Assembly: GCA_019245755.1 (NCBI GenBank)
Contig: JAFARC010000066.1
Location: 1-64,000 of the forward strand
Length of the DNA: 64,000 nt
DNA from: Mycobacteriaceae bacterium
Lineage (GTDB): Bacteria; Actinomycetota; Actinomycetes; Mycobacteriales; Mycobacteriaceae
Reading direction: 5' to 3'
Shown: positions 43,645 to 56,459 of the stretch, one piece after another
Layout of the letters: each line of letters opens with the position of its first letter
Position numbering within the stretch: the stretch's first letter is position 1
Translations under genes and position numbers: made by a program
Notes under the pieces: model-generated
Seen by the model: only the letters and a program-made list of their open reading frames with translations
Database searches by the model: none
What the model was told of the DNA's origin: nothing

Positions 43645-45278
43645 GACGAGTTCCGCCTGGCCTTTCCCGGCGGCCGATCCGGCTGCAGATTGATCGGCAC
43701 GCCCGAAATGCGGGTCCGCTCGAGGGCTTTGAGCGTCTTGGCCGGCAGTTTGGCGGGCAGCTCGACAAGCGAGAAGTCGGGGCGGATCGTGATGTGGCCG
43801 AAATCGCTTCGGTGCAGGCCGCCCTCGTTCGCGATCGCACCCACGATCGCCCCCGGCCCGATCTTGTGCCGCTTGCCCACCGAGATGCGATAGGTCGCCA
43901 TGCCAGTGCGGCGCCCGGGCCGTTGCGGCCGGTCCTGCCCACCTCGCCGCTGGGCAGGCGGGTCGGGCGACATCAGGAACTCCTCGCCGTCGCGTGACTG
44001 CGCCGCCAGGGCCGCCGCGATGTCGGCCATGGGGACGTCGTGCTCACGCCCGTAATCCTCGACCAGCCCGCGGAACAGTGCGACGCCGGGCGCATTCAGC
44101 GAGTCGGTGATCGAATCGCGGAACCTGGCCACCCGCTGGGCGTTGACGTCCTCGACGGTGGGCAGGTCGGCCTCGGCGAGTTTCTGGCGGGTCGCCTTTT
44201 CGATCGCCCTCAGCAGGTGCCGTTCCCGCGGTGAGATGAAAAGCAACGCCGCCCCCGAGCGTCCGGCGCGGCCGGTGCGGCCGATCCGGTGCACGTAGGA
44301 CTCTGTGTCGTGTGGAATGTCGTAGTTGAGCACGTGCGAGATCCGGTCGACGTCGAGGCCGCGGGCCGCGACGTCGGTGGCCACCAGGATGTCGATGCTG
44401 CCATCCTTCAGGGCGGCGATCGTTTTCTCCCGCTGCGTCTGCGGCACGTCGCCGTTGATCGCCGCCGCGGAGAAGCCACGTGCCCGCAGCCTTTCGGCGA
44501 CTTCCTCGGTGGCCTGCTTGGTGCGGACGAACACGATCATCGCCTCGAACGGCTCCACCTCCAGCACCCGGGTCAGCGCGTCCATCTTGCGTGGACCGGC
44601 CACCTCGATGTAGCGCTGCGAAATGTTTTCGGCCGTCGTGGTTTTCGCCTCGACGGTGACCTCGACAGGGTCGTGCAAATACTTCGAAGTGATCCCCCGG
44701 ATAGCCGCGGGCATCGTCGCCGAGAACAACGCGACCTGCTTGTACTCGGGGGTGTCGGCCAGGATGCGTTCCACGTCCTCGGCGAAACCCATTGCGAGCA
44801 TCTCGTCGGCCTCGTCGAGCACCAGGTAGTCGATGTGTGACAGGTTCAGCGTGCCGCGTTCCAGGTGGTCGATGACCCGCCCGGGCGTGCCGACCACGAC
44901 CTGGGCGCCGCGCCGCAGGCCGGCGAGCTGGACGCTGTAGGACTGGCCGCCGTAGATCGGCAGCACGGCCAGGCCGGACAGGTGTGCGCCGTAGCGGCCG
45001 ATCGCCTCGGCCACCTGCAGCGCCAGCTCGCGAGTGGGCGTGAGCACCAGCGCCTGCGCGGTGGTGCTGGCGATGTCGATCTTGGACAGGATCGGCATCG
45101 CGAACGCCGCCGTTTTGCCGGTCCCGGTTTGGGCGAGGCCGACGACGTCGGACCCGGCCATCATCGCCGGGATGGTCGCCGCCTGGATCGCCGAGGGCGA
45201 CTCGTAGCCCACGTCGTCGACCGCCCGCAGTACTGCGGGGTGAATCTGCAGGTCGGCAAATGCCGTCGGGGAGTTCAT
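43641..45278 (-). CDS. deaD: DEAD-box RNA helicase DeaD
   Basis: 545 residues. The Q motif precedes AQTGTGKTAA (motif I, about 49-58); PTRELA (Ia), VLDEADEM (II), SATMP (III), VATDVAARGLDVD (V) and HRIGRTGRAGR (VI) are all present. Residues about 470-535 form a DbpA/CsdA-type RNA-binding domain (TYRISVGKRHKIGPGAIVGA). The C-terminal tail is basic. It unwinds structured RNA during ribosome assembly and cold adaptation. Matches Rv1253; divergent from lprE. Confidence 0.95.
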   Translation of the reverse strand: MNSPTAFADLQIHPAVLRAVDDVGYESPSAIQAATIPAMMAGSDVVGLAQTGTGKTAAFAMPILSKIDIASTTAQALVLTPTRELALQVAEAIGRYGAHLSGLAVLPIYGGQSYSVQLAGLRRGAQVVVGTPGRVIDHLERGTLNLSHIDYLVLDEADEMLAMGFAEDVERILADTPEYKQVALFSATMPAAIRGITSKYLHDPVEVTVEAKTTTAENISQRYIEVAGPRKMDALTRVLEVEPFEAMIVFVRTKQATEEVAERLRARGFSAAAINGDVPQTQREKTIAALKDGSIDILVATDVAARGLDVDRISHVLNYDIPHDTESYVHRIGRTGRAGRSGAALLFISPRERHLLRAIEKATRQKLAEADLPTVEDVNAQRVARFRDSITDSLNAPGVALFRGLVEDYGREHDVPMADIAAALAAQSRDGEEFLMSPDPPAQRRGGQDRPQRPGRRTGMATYRISVGKRHKIGPGAIVGAIANEGGLHRSDFGHITIRPDFSLVELPAKLPAKTLKALERTRISGVPINLQPDRPPGKARRNSS

Positions 45279-45358
45279 CGGATCGCAAGTCTAATGCGCG
45301 CGCGGCATCGGCCCTGCCTTCCGGCAAGTCCCGACAACTGGCGGTACGGTGCGGTTTC

Positions 45359-45931
45359 GTGTGGGTAAGGATCGTGATCACCGCCGCGGCAACGGCGACG
45401 ACTGCGGCGCTGGCGGGCTGCGGTTCGGGTGATTCCACCGTGGCCAAGACCCCGCCGCCGAGGACGGTCGTGGCGACCACGACGCCGGCGCCGCCGCCTC
45501 CCCCGCCGCCGACGAGCACGCCGCCGCCACCGCCGCCGCCGGCCGCCGCCCCTGATCCGTGCGCGGTCAACCTCGCCGCGCCGGAGATCACCGAGGCCGC
45601 GTCCAGCCTGCCGCCGGACCCCCGCAGCGGTCAGGGCTGGAGCCCCGAGCCGCTGGCCGGCAACTACAACGAATGCGCGCAGCTGTCGGCGGTGATCGTG
45701 CGGGCCAACACCAACGCCGGCAACCCGAACACCAGGGCCATCATGTTCCACCAGGGCAAGTTCATCCCGACCGGCGTGCCGGACACCTTCGGCTTCAACG
45801 GGATCGACGGGTCGGCGAGCACCGGCGACACCATCGCGCTGAAGTACTCCGACGGCCTGTCCGGGCTGGACAGCATCGTGAGGTTCCGCTGGAACGGCAA
45901 CGGCGTCGAACTGGTCGCGAACACCGGCTGA
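45359..45931 (+). CDS. lprE: lipoprotein LprE
   Basis: 190 residues from a GTG. A short signal peptide (VRIVITAAATATTAALAG) ends in a lipobox with Cys21. Next comes SGDSTVAKTPPPRTVVATTT and a long Pro/Thr linker (two runs of seven to eight Pro), then a folded domain with CAVNLAAPEITEAASSLPPD, LAGNYNECAQLSAVIVRANT and FHQGKFIPTGVPDTFGFNGI. It matches LprE (Rv1252c) well, except that a Cys I recall near DTSQCTGD is Ser here. Cell-wall lipoprotein of unknown biochemical role. Confidence 0.9.
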   Translation: MWVRIVITAAATATTAALAGCGSGDSTVAKTPPPRTVVATTTPAPPPPPPPTSTPPPPPPPAAAPDPCAVNLAAPEITEAASSLPPDPRSGQGWSPEPLAGNYNECAQLSAVIVRANTNAGNPNTRAIMFHQGKFIPTGVPDTFGFNGIDGSASTGDTIALKYSDGLSGLDSIVRFRWNGNGVELVANTG

Positions 45932-45972
45932 GGCGGGTACCGCGCGCTTTCGCCGTGTGATACACCGGCTCG

Positions 45973-47325
45973 ATGACCATCGCGGATCGGCTGGTCGACA
46001 TCGTCGGACCGCGGCATGTGCTGACGGACCCCGAGGTGCTGGCCGGTCGCAGCGTCGACCACACCGGGCGCTACCGCGGTCACGCCGCGGTGCTGGTGCG
46101 GCCGGCCTCGGCCGGGGAGGTCGCCGCGGTGCTGGCCGCCTGCCGCGACGCCGGCGCCTACGTGACGATTCAGGGCGGCTGCACCTCGCTGGTCGCCGGC
46201 ACGGTGCCCGAACACGATGACGTGCTGTTGTCGACCGAGCGGCTCACCGCCATCGGGGACGTTGACCCGGGCGAGCGGCGGGTGGCCGCCGGCGCGGGTG
46301 TGACGCTGGGCGCGCTGCAGCGGGCCGCCGCCGCGGCGGGCCTGCTGTTCGGCGTGGACCTGACGGCCCGCGACACGGCCACTGTCGGCGGCATGGCGTC
46401 GACCAACGCGGGCGGGCTGCGCACGGTGCGCTACGGCAACATGGCCGAACAGGTGCTCGGGCTGCAGGTCGCACTGCCCGACGGGTCGCTGGTGCGCCGG
46501 CACAGCGGGGTGCGCCGCGACAACACCGGCTACGACCTGGCCGCGCTGTTCGTCGGCGCTGAGGGCACCCTTGGCGTGATCACCGAGCTCGACCTGCGCC
46601 TGCGTCCCACGCCCTCCTACCGGATCGCCGCGGTGTGCGGGTTCGGCGGTCTGCCCGCGCTCGTCGCGGCGGCCAGGCAGTTGCGCGACCTCGACGGCAT
46701 CGCGGCGCTGGAGCTGATCGACGCCCGCGCCGCCGCGATCACCGCCGAGCACCTCGACGTCGAGGCGCCCGTGCCGGGCCGATGGCTGATGCTGGTGGAA
46801 CTGGCCGCAGAGCACGACCTCACCGAGCGGCTCGCCGACGCGTTGGACAGTGTCGAGCTGTGCGGCGAACCGGCGGCCGGCACGGACCCGGCGGCCCGGC
46901 AGCGGTTGTGGCGGCTGCGCGAGGCGATCACCGACATCCTCGGCGTCTACGGGCCGCCGCTCAAATTCGACGTGTCGCTGCCGCTGGCCGCCGTCGACGA
47001 GTTCGCCCAGCGGTCGGCGCTGCTGATCGCCGACCACGCGCCCAGCGCGATCCCGCTGCTGTTCGGGCACATCGGCGAAGGGAACCTGCATCTGAACGTG
47101 TTGCGGTGTGCAATACCCGCCGACCGGGAACGAGCGCTGTACGCGGCGATGATGGAGCTGATCGCGCGGCTGGGCGGCAACGTCAGCTCCGAGCACGGTG
47201 TCGGCAGCCGCAAGCGCGCCTATGTCGGAATGTCGCGCGAGCCGGCGGACATCGCCGCCATGCGCAGGATCAAGGCGGCGTTCGACCCGAGCGGATACCT
47301 CAATGCGGCGGTGATGTTCGATTAG
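45973..47325 (+). CDS. second GlcD-type FAD-linked oxidase
   Basis: 450 residues. [13 protein letters not shown] replaces the usual PRGGGT FAD loop, [20 protein letters not shown] is the second FAD motif, and [13 protein letters not shown] and [14 protein letters not shown] are the C-terminal catalytic-domain motifs. It is clearly related to the oxidase at 38911 but divergent, so it probably uses a different 2-hydroxy acid; D-2-hydroxyglutarate dehydrogenase-like enzymes have the same layout. It follows lprE by 41 bases and converges on the MFS gene, with interleaved stop codons. Confidence 0.87.
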   Translation: MTIADRLVDIVGPRHVLTDPEVLAGRSVDHTGRYRGHAAVLVRPASAGEVAAVLAACRDAGAYVTIQGGCTSLVAGTVPEHDDVLLSTERLTAIGDVDPGERRVAAGAGVTLGALQRAAAAAGLLFGVDLTARDTATVGGMASTNAGGLRTVRYGNMAEQVLGLQVALPDGSLVRRHSGVRRDNTGYDLAALFVGAEGTLGVITELDLRLRPTPSYRIAAVCGFGGLPALVAAARQLRDLDGIAALELIDARAAAITAEHLDVEAPVPGRWLMLVELAAEHDLTERLADALDSVELCGEPAAGTDPAARQRLWRLREAITDILGVYGPPLKFDVSLPLAAVDEFAQRSALLIADHAPSAIPLLFGHIGEGNLHLNVLRCAIPADRERALYAAMMELIARLGGNVSSEHGVGSRKRAYVGMSREPADIAAMRRIKAAFDPSGYLNAAVMFD

Positions 47326-49301
47326 TCCCGGGTCGGCATCGCGTGCCGCCCGTATGTCTCCGGGTCGGGGTCGGGCCGGCGATCGTGGTCCTCGACCCGG
47401 CGCCGCGCACCGCCGCACTGCAGCTGGTCCTCGCGATGGATCCGGTCGTAGATGTCCTGGAACCGGACTTCGTGCTCGACGAAAAAACCGTTGTGCGCGA
47501 AGCCGATCGGCTCGTGAGCGGGCCGGTGCCAGCTGTCCAGCGGATCGCGGTGCAGGTTCTCCACCCGCTCCCTGCGCCACAGGTCCACCGGCTCACCGCG
47601 CAACGGGTTGGTCCGCGGCGCCATCGGTTCGGTGTCGCTGTCGGGTTCGGCGAACAGCGGGTCGGGCCGTGGGATCGTGTACTCGAAGTAGTCGTCGTCG
47701 TCTTCGAAGTACGCCCCGTCGCCCGGGTCGTAGCCGACATCGAAATCGGTGATCGTCGGGATGACGTCGGTGCGGTCGGGATCGTCGGCGCGCATGTCGT
47801 CGGCGGTCAGCTCCCTGCTCGGTTCTCGAGCCGGTTCGCGACCCCCGACCAAAAACAGCGCGGCGATGACCCCGAAAAGCGACACGAGCGCCGGCAGCAG
47901 CATCGACTGCGACATCGCCGCCGCGAACGGCTCGTGCAGAAATCCGGGCAGCTGCGCCGCCGGGGAGGCGTCGGCCGGCACCGGTGGCATCTCCGCGCCG
48001 ATCCGGGCGGTCATGAACGCGGCCATGCCTGCGCTGCCGAGCACGGAGCCGACCTGGCGGATCGCGTTGTAGACCCCCGAGGCCGCCCCGGCCAGCTGCC
48101 ACGCAAGGTTGCGGGTGGCGGTGGCGGCCAGTGGCGCCCAGATGAACGCCATCCCCACCCCCATCACGGCCATCGGCAGCATCAACCGCCAGATCGGCGT
48201 GGTCGGCGACATCTCGATCGACAGCCACGTCAGCGCGCTGGCCAGCACCGCGAATCCAGAGCCGACGACCGGCGACGGGTGGACCCGGTCGACGATCTTG
48301 CCGACTGCCGGCGCCAGCATCCCCGTCGCGATCGCCATCGGCGCGGTGAGCAGGGCCGACCGGGTGGGCGACAGCCCGCATATGTCCTGCAGGTAGAACA
48401 TCAGCGGCAGCACCATCCCGACCGCGGCGAAGCCCATCACCGCGATCGCGAAGTTCGACAGGCTGAAGTCGCGGTCGCGGAAGATCTGCAGCGGGATCAG
48501 CGGTTCGTGGCTGTTGACCAGCTGCCAGTACGCGAACAAGGTCATGAACCCCACGCCGCCGGCAATGGTCGCCCAGATCCACGGCGCCCAGTGGTGCGAT
48601 TGGCCCTCCTGCAGGCCGAACACGATCAGAAACATGCCGGCGCCTGACAGCAGCACCCCGAACACGTCGAAGCGGTGGCGTTGGATGGGCAGCGCCGGGA
48701 TCAACCATCCGGCCAGGGCCAACCCGAGGAGGCCGATCGGCACGTTGACGAAGAAGATCCACTGCCAGCCGAGCCGGTCGACCAGCACGCCGCCGGCCAG
48801 CGGACCGACCAGGGTGGCGACGCCAGCCGTGGCGCCCCACACGCTCATCGCCGCACCGCGTCGGTGCGACGGAAAGATGCGGGTGATCGTGGATAGCGTC
48901 TGTGGGGTCAGCAGCCCCGCGCCGAGGCCTTGGACCACCCTGGCGACGATCAGCATGTCGATCGAGCCGGCCAGGCCGCACCACAGCGACGACCCGGTGA
49001 AGGTCGCCAGGCCGACCAGGTAGAGGTTCTTCGGGCCGAACCGGTCGCCGAGGCGCCCGGCGACAAGCAGCGGTACCGCGTAGGCCAGCAGGTAGGCGCT
49101 GGTCACCCAGATCACCGCGTTGTAGTCGGTGTTGAGCTTGTCCATGATCCGCGGGTTGGCGACCGCCACGATGGTCGAGTCGACGAGGATCATGAAGAAG
49201 CCGACCATCATCGCCCACAGGGCCCGCCACGGGTTGCCCACCGCCGCCTCGTGGTCCCGCGGCGCCACCTCGTCCACCGCCACCGTGTCGGCGGCCGTCA
49301 C
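47322..49301 (-). CDS. MFS DHA2 transporter with long acidic C-terminal tail (Rv1250-like)
   Basis: 659 residues. Fourteen helices occupy about 25-500: helix 1 [19 protein letters not shown], motif [19 protein letters not shown], and motif [20 protein letters not shown]. The remaining 160 residues are cytosolic, rich in Asp, Glu, Pro and Arg (for example [20 protein letters not shown]), and probably disordered. The start overlaps the end of the PadR gene by four bases, so regulator and pump are one operon. Drug or metabolite efflux is likely. It resembles Rv1250. Confidence 0.9.
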   Translation of the reverse strand: MTAADTVAVDEVAPRDHEAAVGNPWRALWAMMVGFFMILVDSTIVAVANPRIMDKLNTDYNAVIWVTSAYLLAYAVPLLVAGRLGDRFGPKNLYLVGLATFTGSSLWCGLAGSIDMLIVARVVQGLGAGLLTPQTLSTITRIFPSHRRGAAMSVWGATAGVATLVGPLAGGVLVDRLGWQWIFFVNVPIGLLGLALAGWLIPALPIQRHRFDVFGVLLSGAGMFLIVFGLQEGQSHHWAPWIWATIAGGVGFMTLFAYWQLVNSHEPLIPLQIFRDRDFSLSNFAIAVMGFAAVGMVLPLMFYLQDICGLSPTRSALLTAPMAIATGMLAPAVGKIVDRVHPSPVVGSGFAVLASALTWLSIEMSPTTPIWRLMLPMAVMGVGMAFIWAPLAATATRNLAWQLAGAASGVYNAIRQVGSVLGSAGMAAFMTARIGAEMPPVPADASPAAQLPGFLHEPFAAAMSQSMLLPALVSLFGVIAALFLVGGREPAREPSRELTADDMRADDPDRTDVIPTITDFDVGYDPGDGAYFEDDDDYFEYTIPRPDPLFAEPDSDTEPMAPRTNPLRGEPVDLWRRERVENLHRDPLDSWHRPAHEPIGFAHNGFFVEHEVRFQDIYDRIHREDQLQCGGARRRVEDHDRRPDPDPETYGRHAMPTRD

Positions 49302-49861
49302 GTGTCCACCTCGTCGGGGCGCAGGCGCAGCGTTTCGACGAACCGGCGCAGCCAGTGGACTTGCGCGGTGGTGATGGCCAGCAGGTACTCCAGCGCGACC
49401 CGGTGCTGGGGTTGTCGGGTGCCGCGTGCCAGCGCCCGCAGCTCGTCGACGCTGCTTTCCAGCATGCGGATGCGGTGCCGCAGCGCGTCTCGCGCGGTCT
49501 TTGCGTCGAGGTGATGGATCTCGGCGAGCGCGGCGACGAACTTGTCGAAGTCGCCGGCCGGGTGGGCGACGAGCTCGCGGACCCGATCGGTGAGCGCGCC
49601 CAGACCGGCGTCGGTGACCTCATAGGTGGTGCGTTCGGGCCGGTTGCCGCTGCGCCCGGTGCCGGTCTGGCGGATCAGCTTCTCGTCGGCAAGCCGATAG
49701 ACCACGTGGTACAGCGAACCGGGCCGGACCTTCAGGATGCGGTCGCCGTGCCGGGCCGCCAGTGTCTGGAACATCTCGTAGCCGTGCATCGGGCGTTCGC
49801 GGAGCAGCGCCAGCACACAGATGCCCAGCGATGTCACCTGGTAGCCCATTGCGCGGTCCAT
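49298..49861 (-). CDS. PadR-family transcriptional regulator
   Basis: 187 residues. The winged helix has [40 protein letters not shown] (recognition helix) and [20 protein letters not shown], typical of PadR; the C-terminal part is helical for dimerisation (Vir_act_alpha_C-like). ATG 49861 follows AGGG at a usable distance, and the upstream ATG of the open frame adds unrelated residues. It is co-transcribed with the MFS pump and has a palindrome just upstream, so autoregulated repression of the pump is likely. Confidence 0.88.
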   Translation of the reverse strand: MDRAMGYQVTSLGICVLALLRERPMHGYEMFQTLAARHGDRILKVRPGSLYHVVYRLADEKLIRQTGTGRSGNRPERTTYEVTDAGLGALTDRVRELVAHPAGDFDKFVAALAEIHHLDAKTARDALRHRIRMLESSVDELRALARGTRQPQHRVALEYLLAITTAQVHWLRRFVETLRLRPDEVDT

Positions 49862-49881
49862 GTCCCTATTCCGGCGTCGAC

Positions 49882-49897
49882 TACTCCGCACGGAGTA
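49882..49897. promoter_or_regulatory. candidate PadR operator
   Basis: TACTCCG-CA-CGGAGTA is a perfect palindrome with 7-base arms, 21 bases upstream of the padR start and between it and the divergent gene at 50027. Its size and position suit a PadR dimer. Confidence 0.55.
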
Positions 49898-50026
49898 ATC
49901 GGGTGCGACGCTACAAAGCCGCGTCGCCCCGGACAACTCGGGGAACACCCAGCGACTTCACAGCGAAGGTCAGTCGGTCAAGATCGCGATAGCCTGGAGG
50001 GCACTCCCGTCGCAGAAAGGTGCACC

Positions 50027-50782
50027 ATGAACGCCGCACGCCGGGGATCGAGCCCACCGCCGCTGCCGGCCACCGTCGACGACAACCCAAGCGCGGCGGC
50101 GCGGGCGTTGTCGCAGATCCTCGAGCGCAGTGCCAGGGTGCAGGGTCCTGCGGTCGAGGCTTACGTCCGACGGCTTCGCCGCGCCAATCCCGACGCGTCG
50201 CCGGCCGACATGGTCACCAAGCTCGAAAAGCGCTACCTGGCCGCGGTCACGGCCAGCGGGGCGGCGGTCGGCTCCGCCGCGGCGGTGCCGGGCATTGGCA
50301 CCCTTGCGGCGCTGTCCGCGGTCGCCGGCGAAACCGTGGTGTTCCTGGAGGCCACCGCGGTGTTCGTGCTGGCGGTCGCCGAGGTGCACGGCATTCCGGC
50401 GCGCCATCGCGAATGGCGTCGGGCGCTGGTGCTGGCGGTGCTGGTCGGCGAGGACAGCAAGCACGCGATCGCCGACCTCGTCGGCCCGAGCCGCACCCGC
50501 GGCGCCTGGCTGAGCGAGTCGGCGGTCTCGCTTCCGCTACCCGCGGTGTCGCAGCTCAACAACCGGCTGCTGAAGTACTTCGTCCGGCGCTACGCGCTGC
50601 GCCGGGGCACGATCGCGTTCGGCAAGATGCTGCCGATGGGCATTGGCGCGATCGTCGGCGGCGGCGGCAACCGGTTGATGGGCAAGAAGATCATCGGCAA
50701 CGCCCGCAAGGCCTTTGGCCCGCCGCCCAACCGCTGGCCGGTGTCGTTGCTTGTCCTGCCGACGGCGCGGGAGGCGGACTGA
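50027..50782 (+). CDS. membrane protein, EcsC-like (Rv1249c-like)
   Basis: 251 residues. A disordered, Pro/Ser-rich start is followed by a helical domain with two hydrophobic hairpins: TASGAAVGSAAAVPGIGTLA and then ETVVFLEATAVFVLAVAEVH. A Gly-rich segment near the end is MLPMGIGAIVGGGGNRLMGK. The pattern resembles EcsC-type proteins of unknown function and matches Rv1249c in position. AAAGG lies seven bases before the ATG. The gene shares its upstream region with padR. Confidence 0.75.
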   Translation: MNAARRGSSPPPLPATVDDNPSAAARALSQILERSARVQGPAVEAYVRRLRRANPDASPADMVTKLEKRYLAAVTASGAAVGSAAAVPGIGTLAALSAVAGETVVFLEATAVFVLAVAEVHGIPARHREWRRALVLAVLVGEDSKHAIADLVGPSRTRGAWLSESAVSLPLPAVSQLNNRLLKYFVRRYALRRGTIAFGKMLPMGIGAIVGGGGNRLMGKKIIGNARKAFGPPPNRWPVSLLVLPTAREAD

Positions 50783-51015
50783 CCCGCAGCCGCACACGTT
50801 CACCTAACGGATGTGCTGCCAGAACTGGCGGGGTCGGGAAACTCTGCGGTCATGGTCGCCGGATGACCGACGCGTTAGCCTTTTAGGCGGAACAGCAGCG
50901 GCGGGCAGGAGCGATGCGACCCGGGACTCGGATATGTCCGACCCCGTGTGATTGACAGGTGGGCGAGCGCCGCGACGACGCTTGCCGGACAGATGAATCG
51001 AGGCGAGCGACTGCG

Positions 51016-54687
<3,672 letters not shown>

Positions 54688-54792
54688 CCGCCGCGAGGAA
54701 GCCGGCATCGTGCCGGCCTGACCGGATCCCGAAGGTAGCCTGGGAAGGCTTCATATCGGTCATGGGAAGACACATCGCGAGGGAGGGTGTTC

Positions 54793-55623
54793 ATGGAAGG
54801 CTTCGCGGGCAAAGTCGCCGTCGTCACCGGGGCGGGCTCGGGTATCGGCCAGGCGCTGGCCATCGAATTGGCCCGGTCGGGCGCCAAGCTGGCGATCAGC
54901 GACGTCGACACCGAGGGCCTCGCCGGCACCGAGGAGCGGGTGAACGCGCTAGGGGCTTCGGTCAAGACCGACCGGCTGGACGTCACCGAGCGGGAGGCCT
55001 TCATCGCGTACGCCGACACGGTCAACGAGCACTTCGGGGTCATCAACCAGATTTACAACAACGCCGGCGTGGCCTTCGCCGGTGACATCGAGGTCAGCGG
55101 CTTCAAGGACATCGAGCAGGTGGTGGACGTCGACTTCTGGGGCGTCGTCAACGGCACCAAGGCTTTCCTGCCGCACCTGATCGCCTCCGGCGACGGCCAC
55201 GTCATCAACATTTCCAGCGTTTTCGGCTTGTTCTCCGTGCCGGGGGGGGCCGCCTATTGTGCGGCGAAGTTCGCGGTGCGGGGTTTCACCGAGTCGCTGC
55301 GCCAAGAGATGATGCTGGCGGGTCATCCGGTGAAGGTGACCACGGTGCATCCGGGCGGCATCAAGACCGCGATCGTGCGCAATATGCCCACCGCGCAGGG
55401 CGTGGACCACGACGAGCTGGTGCAGACGTTCGACAACAAGTTGGCCTCCACGTCGCCGCAGAAGGCGGCGCGCATCATCCTCGACGGGGTCCGCAAGAAC
55501 AAGGCTCGGGTGCTCGTCGGCACCGATGCCAGGGTTCTCGACCTGATGGTTCGGCTGACCGGTTCGGGCTACCAGCGCATCCTGTCGACGGTGATGGGAC
55601 GTACCATGCCGCAGCCGCATTAG
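54793..55623 (+). CDS. short-chain dehydrogenase/reductase (Rv1245c-like)
   Basis: 276 residues, the length I recall for Rv1245c. The cofactor motif is TGAGSGIG (about 12-19) and Asp39 in ISDVD favours NAD. NNAG, the catalytic Ser in NISSVFG, and YCAAKFAVRG (Tyr-x-x-x-Lys) complete the active site. The substrate is unknown. ATG 54793 is used because GGGAGGG lies 7 bases upstream; the GTG six bases earlier is too close to it. The stop codon interleaves with that of convergent lpqZ. Confidence 0.9.
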   Translation: MEGFAGKVAVVTGAGSGIGQALAIELARSGAKLAISDVDTEGLAGTEERVNALGASVKTDRLDVTEREAFIAYADTVNEHFGVINQIYNNAGVAFAGDIEVSGFKDIEQVVDVDFWGVVNGTKAFLPHLIASGDGHVINISSVFGLFSVPGGAAYCAAKFAVRGFTESLRQEMMLAGHPVKVTTVHPGGIKTAIVRNMPTAQGVDHDELVQTFDNKLASTSPQKAARIILDGVRKNKARVLVGTDARVLDLMVRLTGSGYQRILSTVMGRTMPQPH

Positions 55624-56459
55624 CGGCCCAGCGGGTGGGCCGCGAGCCACGCCTCGGTGACCTGGCGTGGCGTGGCGCCGGCCGCAACCTGCCGGCGCAT
55701 GTCGGCCAGCGCGGCGGTGTCGAATTCACCGGCCACCTCGTCTACTGCGAGCGCCTCCCGCTCGGTGAGCTCGTTGCGGCGATACAGCGGCACGACGTTC
55801 TCGGCGGGCACCATTGTTGGGTCCCCCTCGGCGAGCGACACCACGTCGGATGGCACGGCCGGATCAGCGGTCGTGGTCCAAGCCGCGTTGACTTCTCCGG
55901 CGTGTAGCGCGTCGAAAAGCGCTGCGTCGCCCTGGAATTCGCGGATCGGCGGCAGCGTGCAGCCGCCGACCGCGGTGGGCACGCCCACGCCGGCCACCTT
56001 CCCCACCGTCAGCTGCGAACAGTGCCGCGCCAGTAGGCTCAGTTGCCGCCCGCCCCATGCGGTGGCGGTCGCCGCGGTGACCGCGACGGTGGGCGTGTCC
56101 TGCGCGGCGGGTGTGTAGTCACCGGCCGCGACGCCCTCGGGCAGGGCGGCGACCATTGCGCGGTAGACCTGCTCGTCGGAGGTCGCGGCGGTGCCCGGCG
56201 CGAAGGTCTGCAGGAACCGGCCGGTGAAGCCGGGCACGACGTCGTTTCCGCCGGTGTCGAGCTGGCGCAACGGATCCCGCTCAGACACGACGCGCGCCGG
56301 TGCCGCGAAGGACCGCAGCGCCCCCGCGTACAGCTCGGCCAGCACGGCCGACTCGGCGTCGGGCGTCGACCCGACGACCAGTTCGCGGGGAACATGCCGA
56401 CCGCCGCAGGCGACCGCCAGCGCCGCGACGAGCGCGACGGCTGGGCCGGTCCGGTTCAC
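55620..56459 (-). CDS. lpqZ: lipoprotein LpqZ, glycine betaine-type substrate-binding protein
   Basis: 279 residues from a GTG. The signal peptide ends at a lipobox with Cys18 (LAVACGG). The mature part resembles the OpuAC/ProX ligand-binding fold of quaternary-amine importers: VVGSTPDAESAVLAELYAGA, GNDVVPGFTGRFLQTFAPGT, and a C-terminal TAALADMRRQVAAGATPRQV. No matching permease or ATPase lies nearby, so it may work with a distant importer or as an orphan binding protein. The start overlaps the malic enzyme stop (GTGA). Matches LpqZ (Rv1244). Confidence 0.88.
   Translation of the reverse strand: MNRTGPAVALVAALAVACGGRHVPRELVVGSTPDAESAVLAELYAGALRSFAAPARVVSERDPLRQLDTGGNDVVPGFTGRFLQTFAPGTAATSDEQVYRAMVAALPEGVAAGDYTPAAQDTPTVAVTAATATAWGGRQLSLLARHCSQLTVGKVAGVGVPTAVGGCTLPPIREFQGDAALFDALHAGEVNAAWTTTADPAVPSDVVSLAEGDPTMVPAENVVPLYRRNELTEREALAVDEVAGEFDTAALADMRRQVAAGATPRQVTEAWLAAHPLGR

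Noticed and set aside
46635..49623. long frames over the second FAD oxidase and MFS genes, on both strands (46635-48647 and 47593-49623)
   Set aside because: Arg/Gly/Ala-rich shadows; the annotated frames contain FAD-binding motifs and 14 membrane helices.
50783..51015. Region before kgd considered as a riboswitch or leader RNA
   Set aside because: No known riboswitch core or strong hairpin was recognised; a TTGACA at 50952 lacks a -10 at proper spacing.
55091..55623. Minus-strand open frames antisense to the SDR gene
   Set aside because: They read through the SDR active-site codons and show no domain; the plus-strand SDR is complete.
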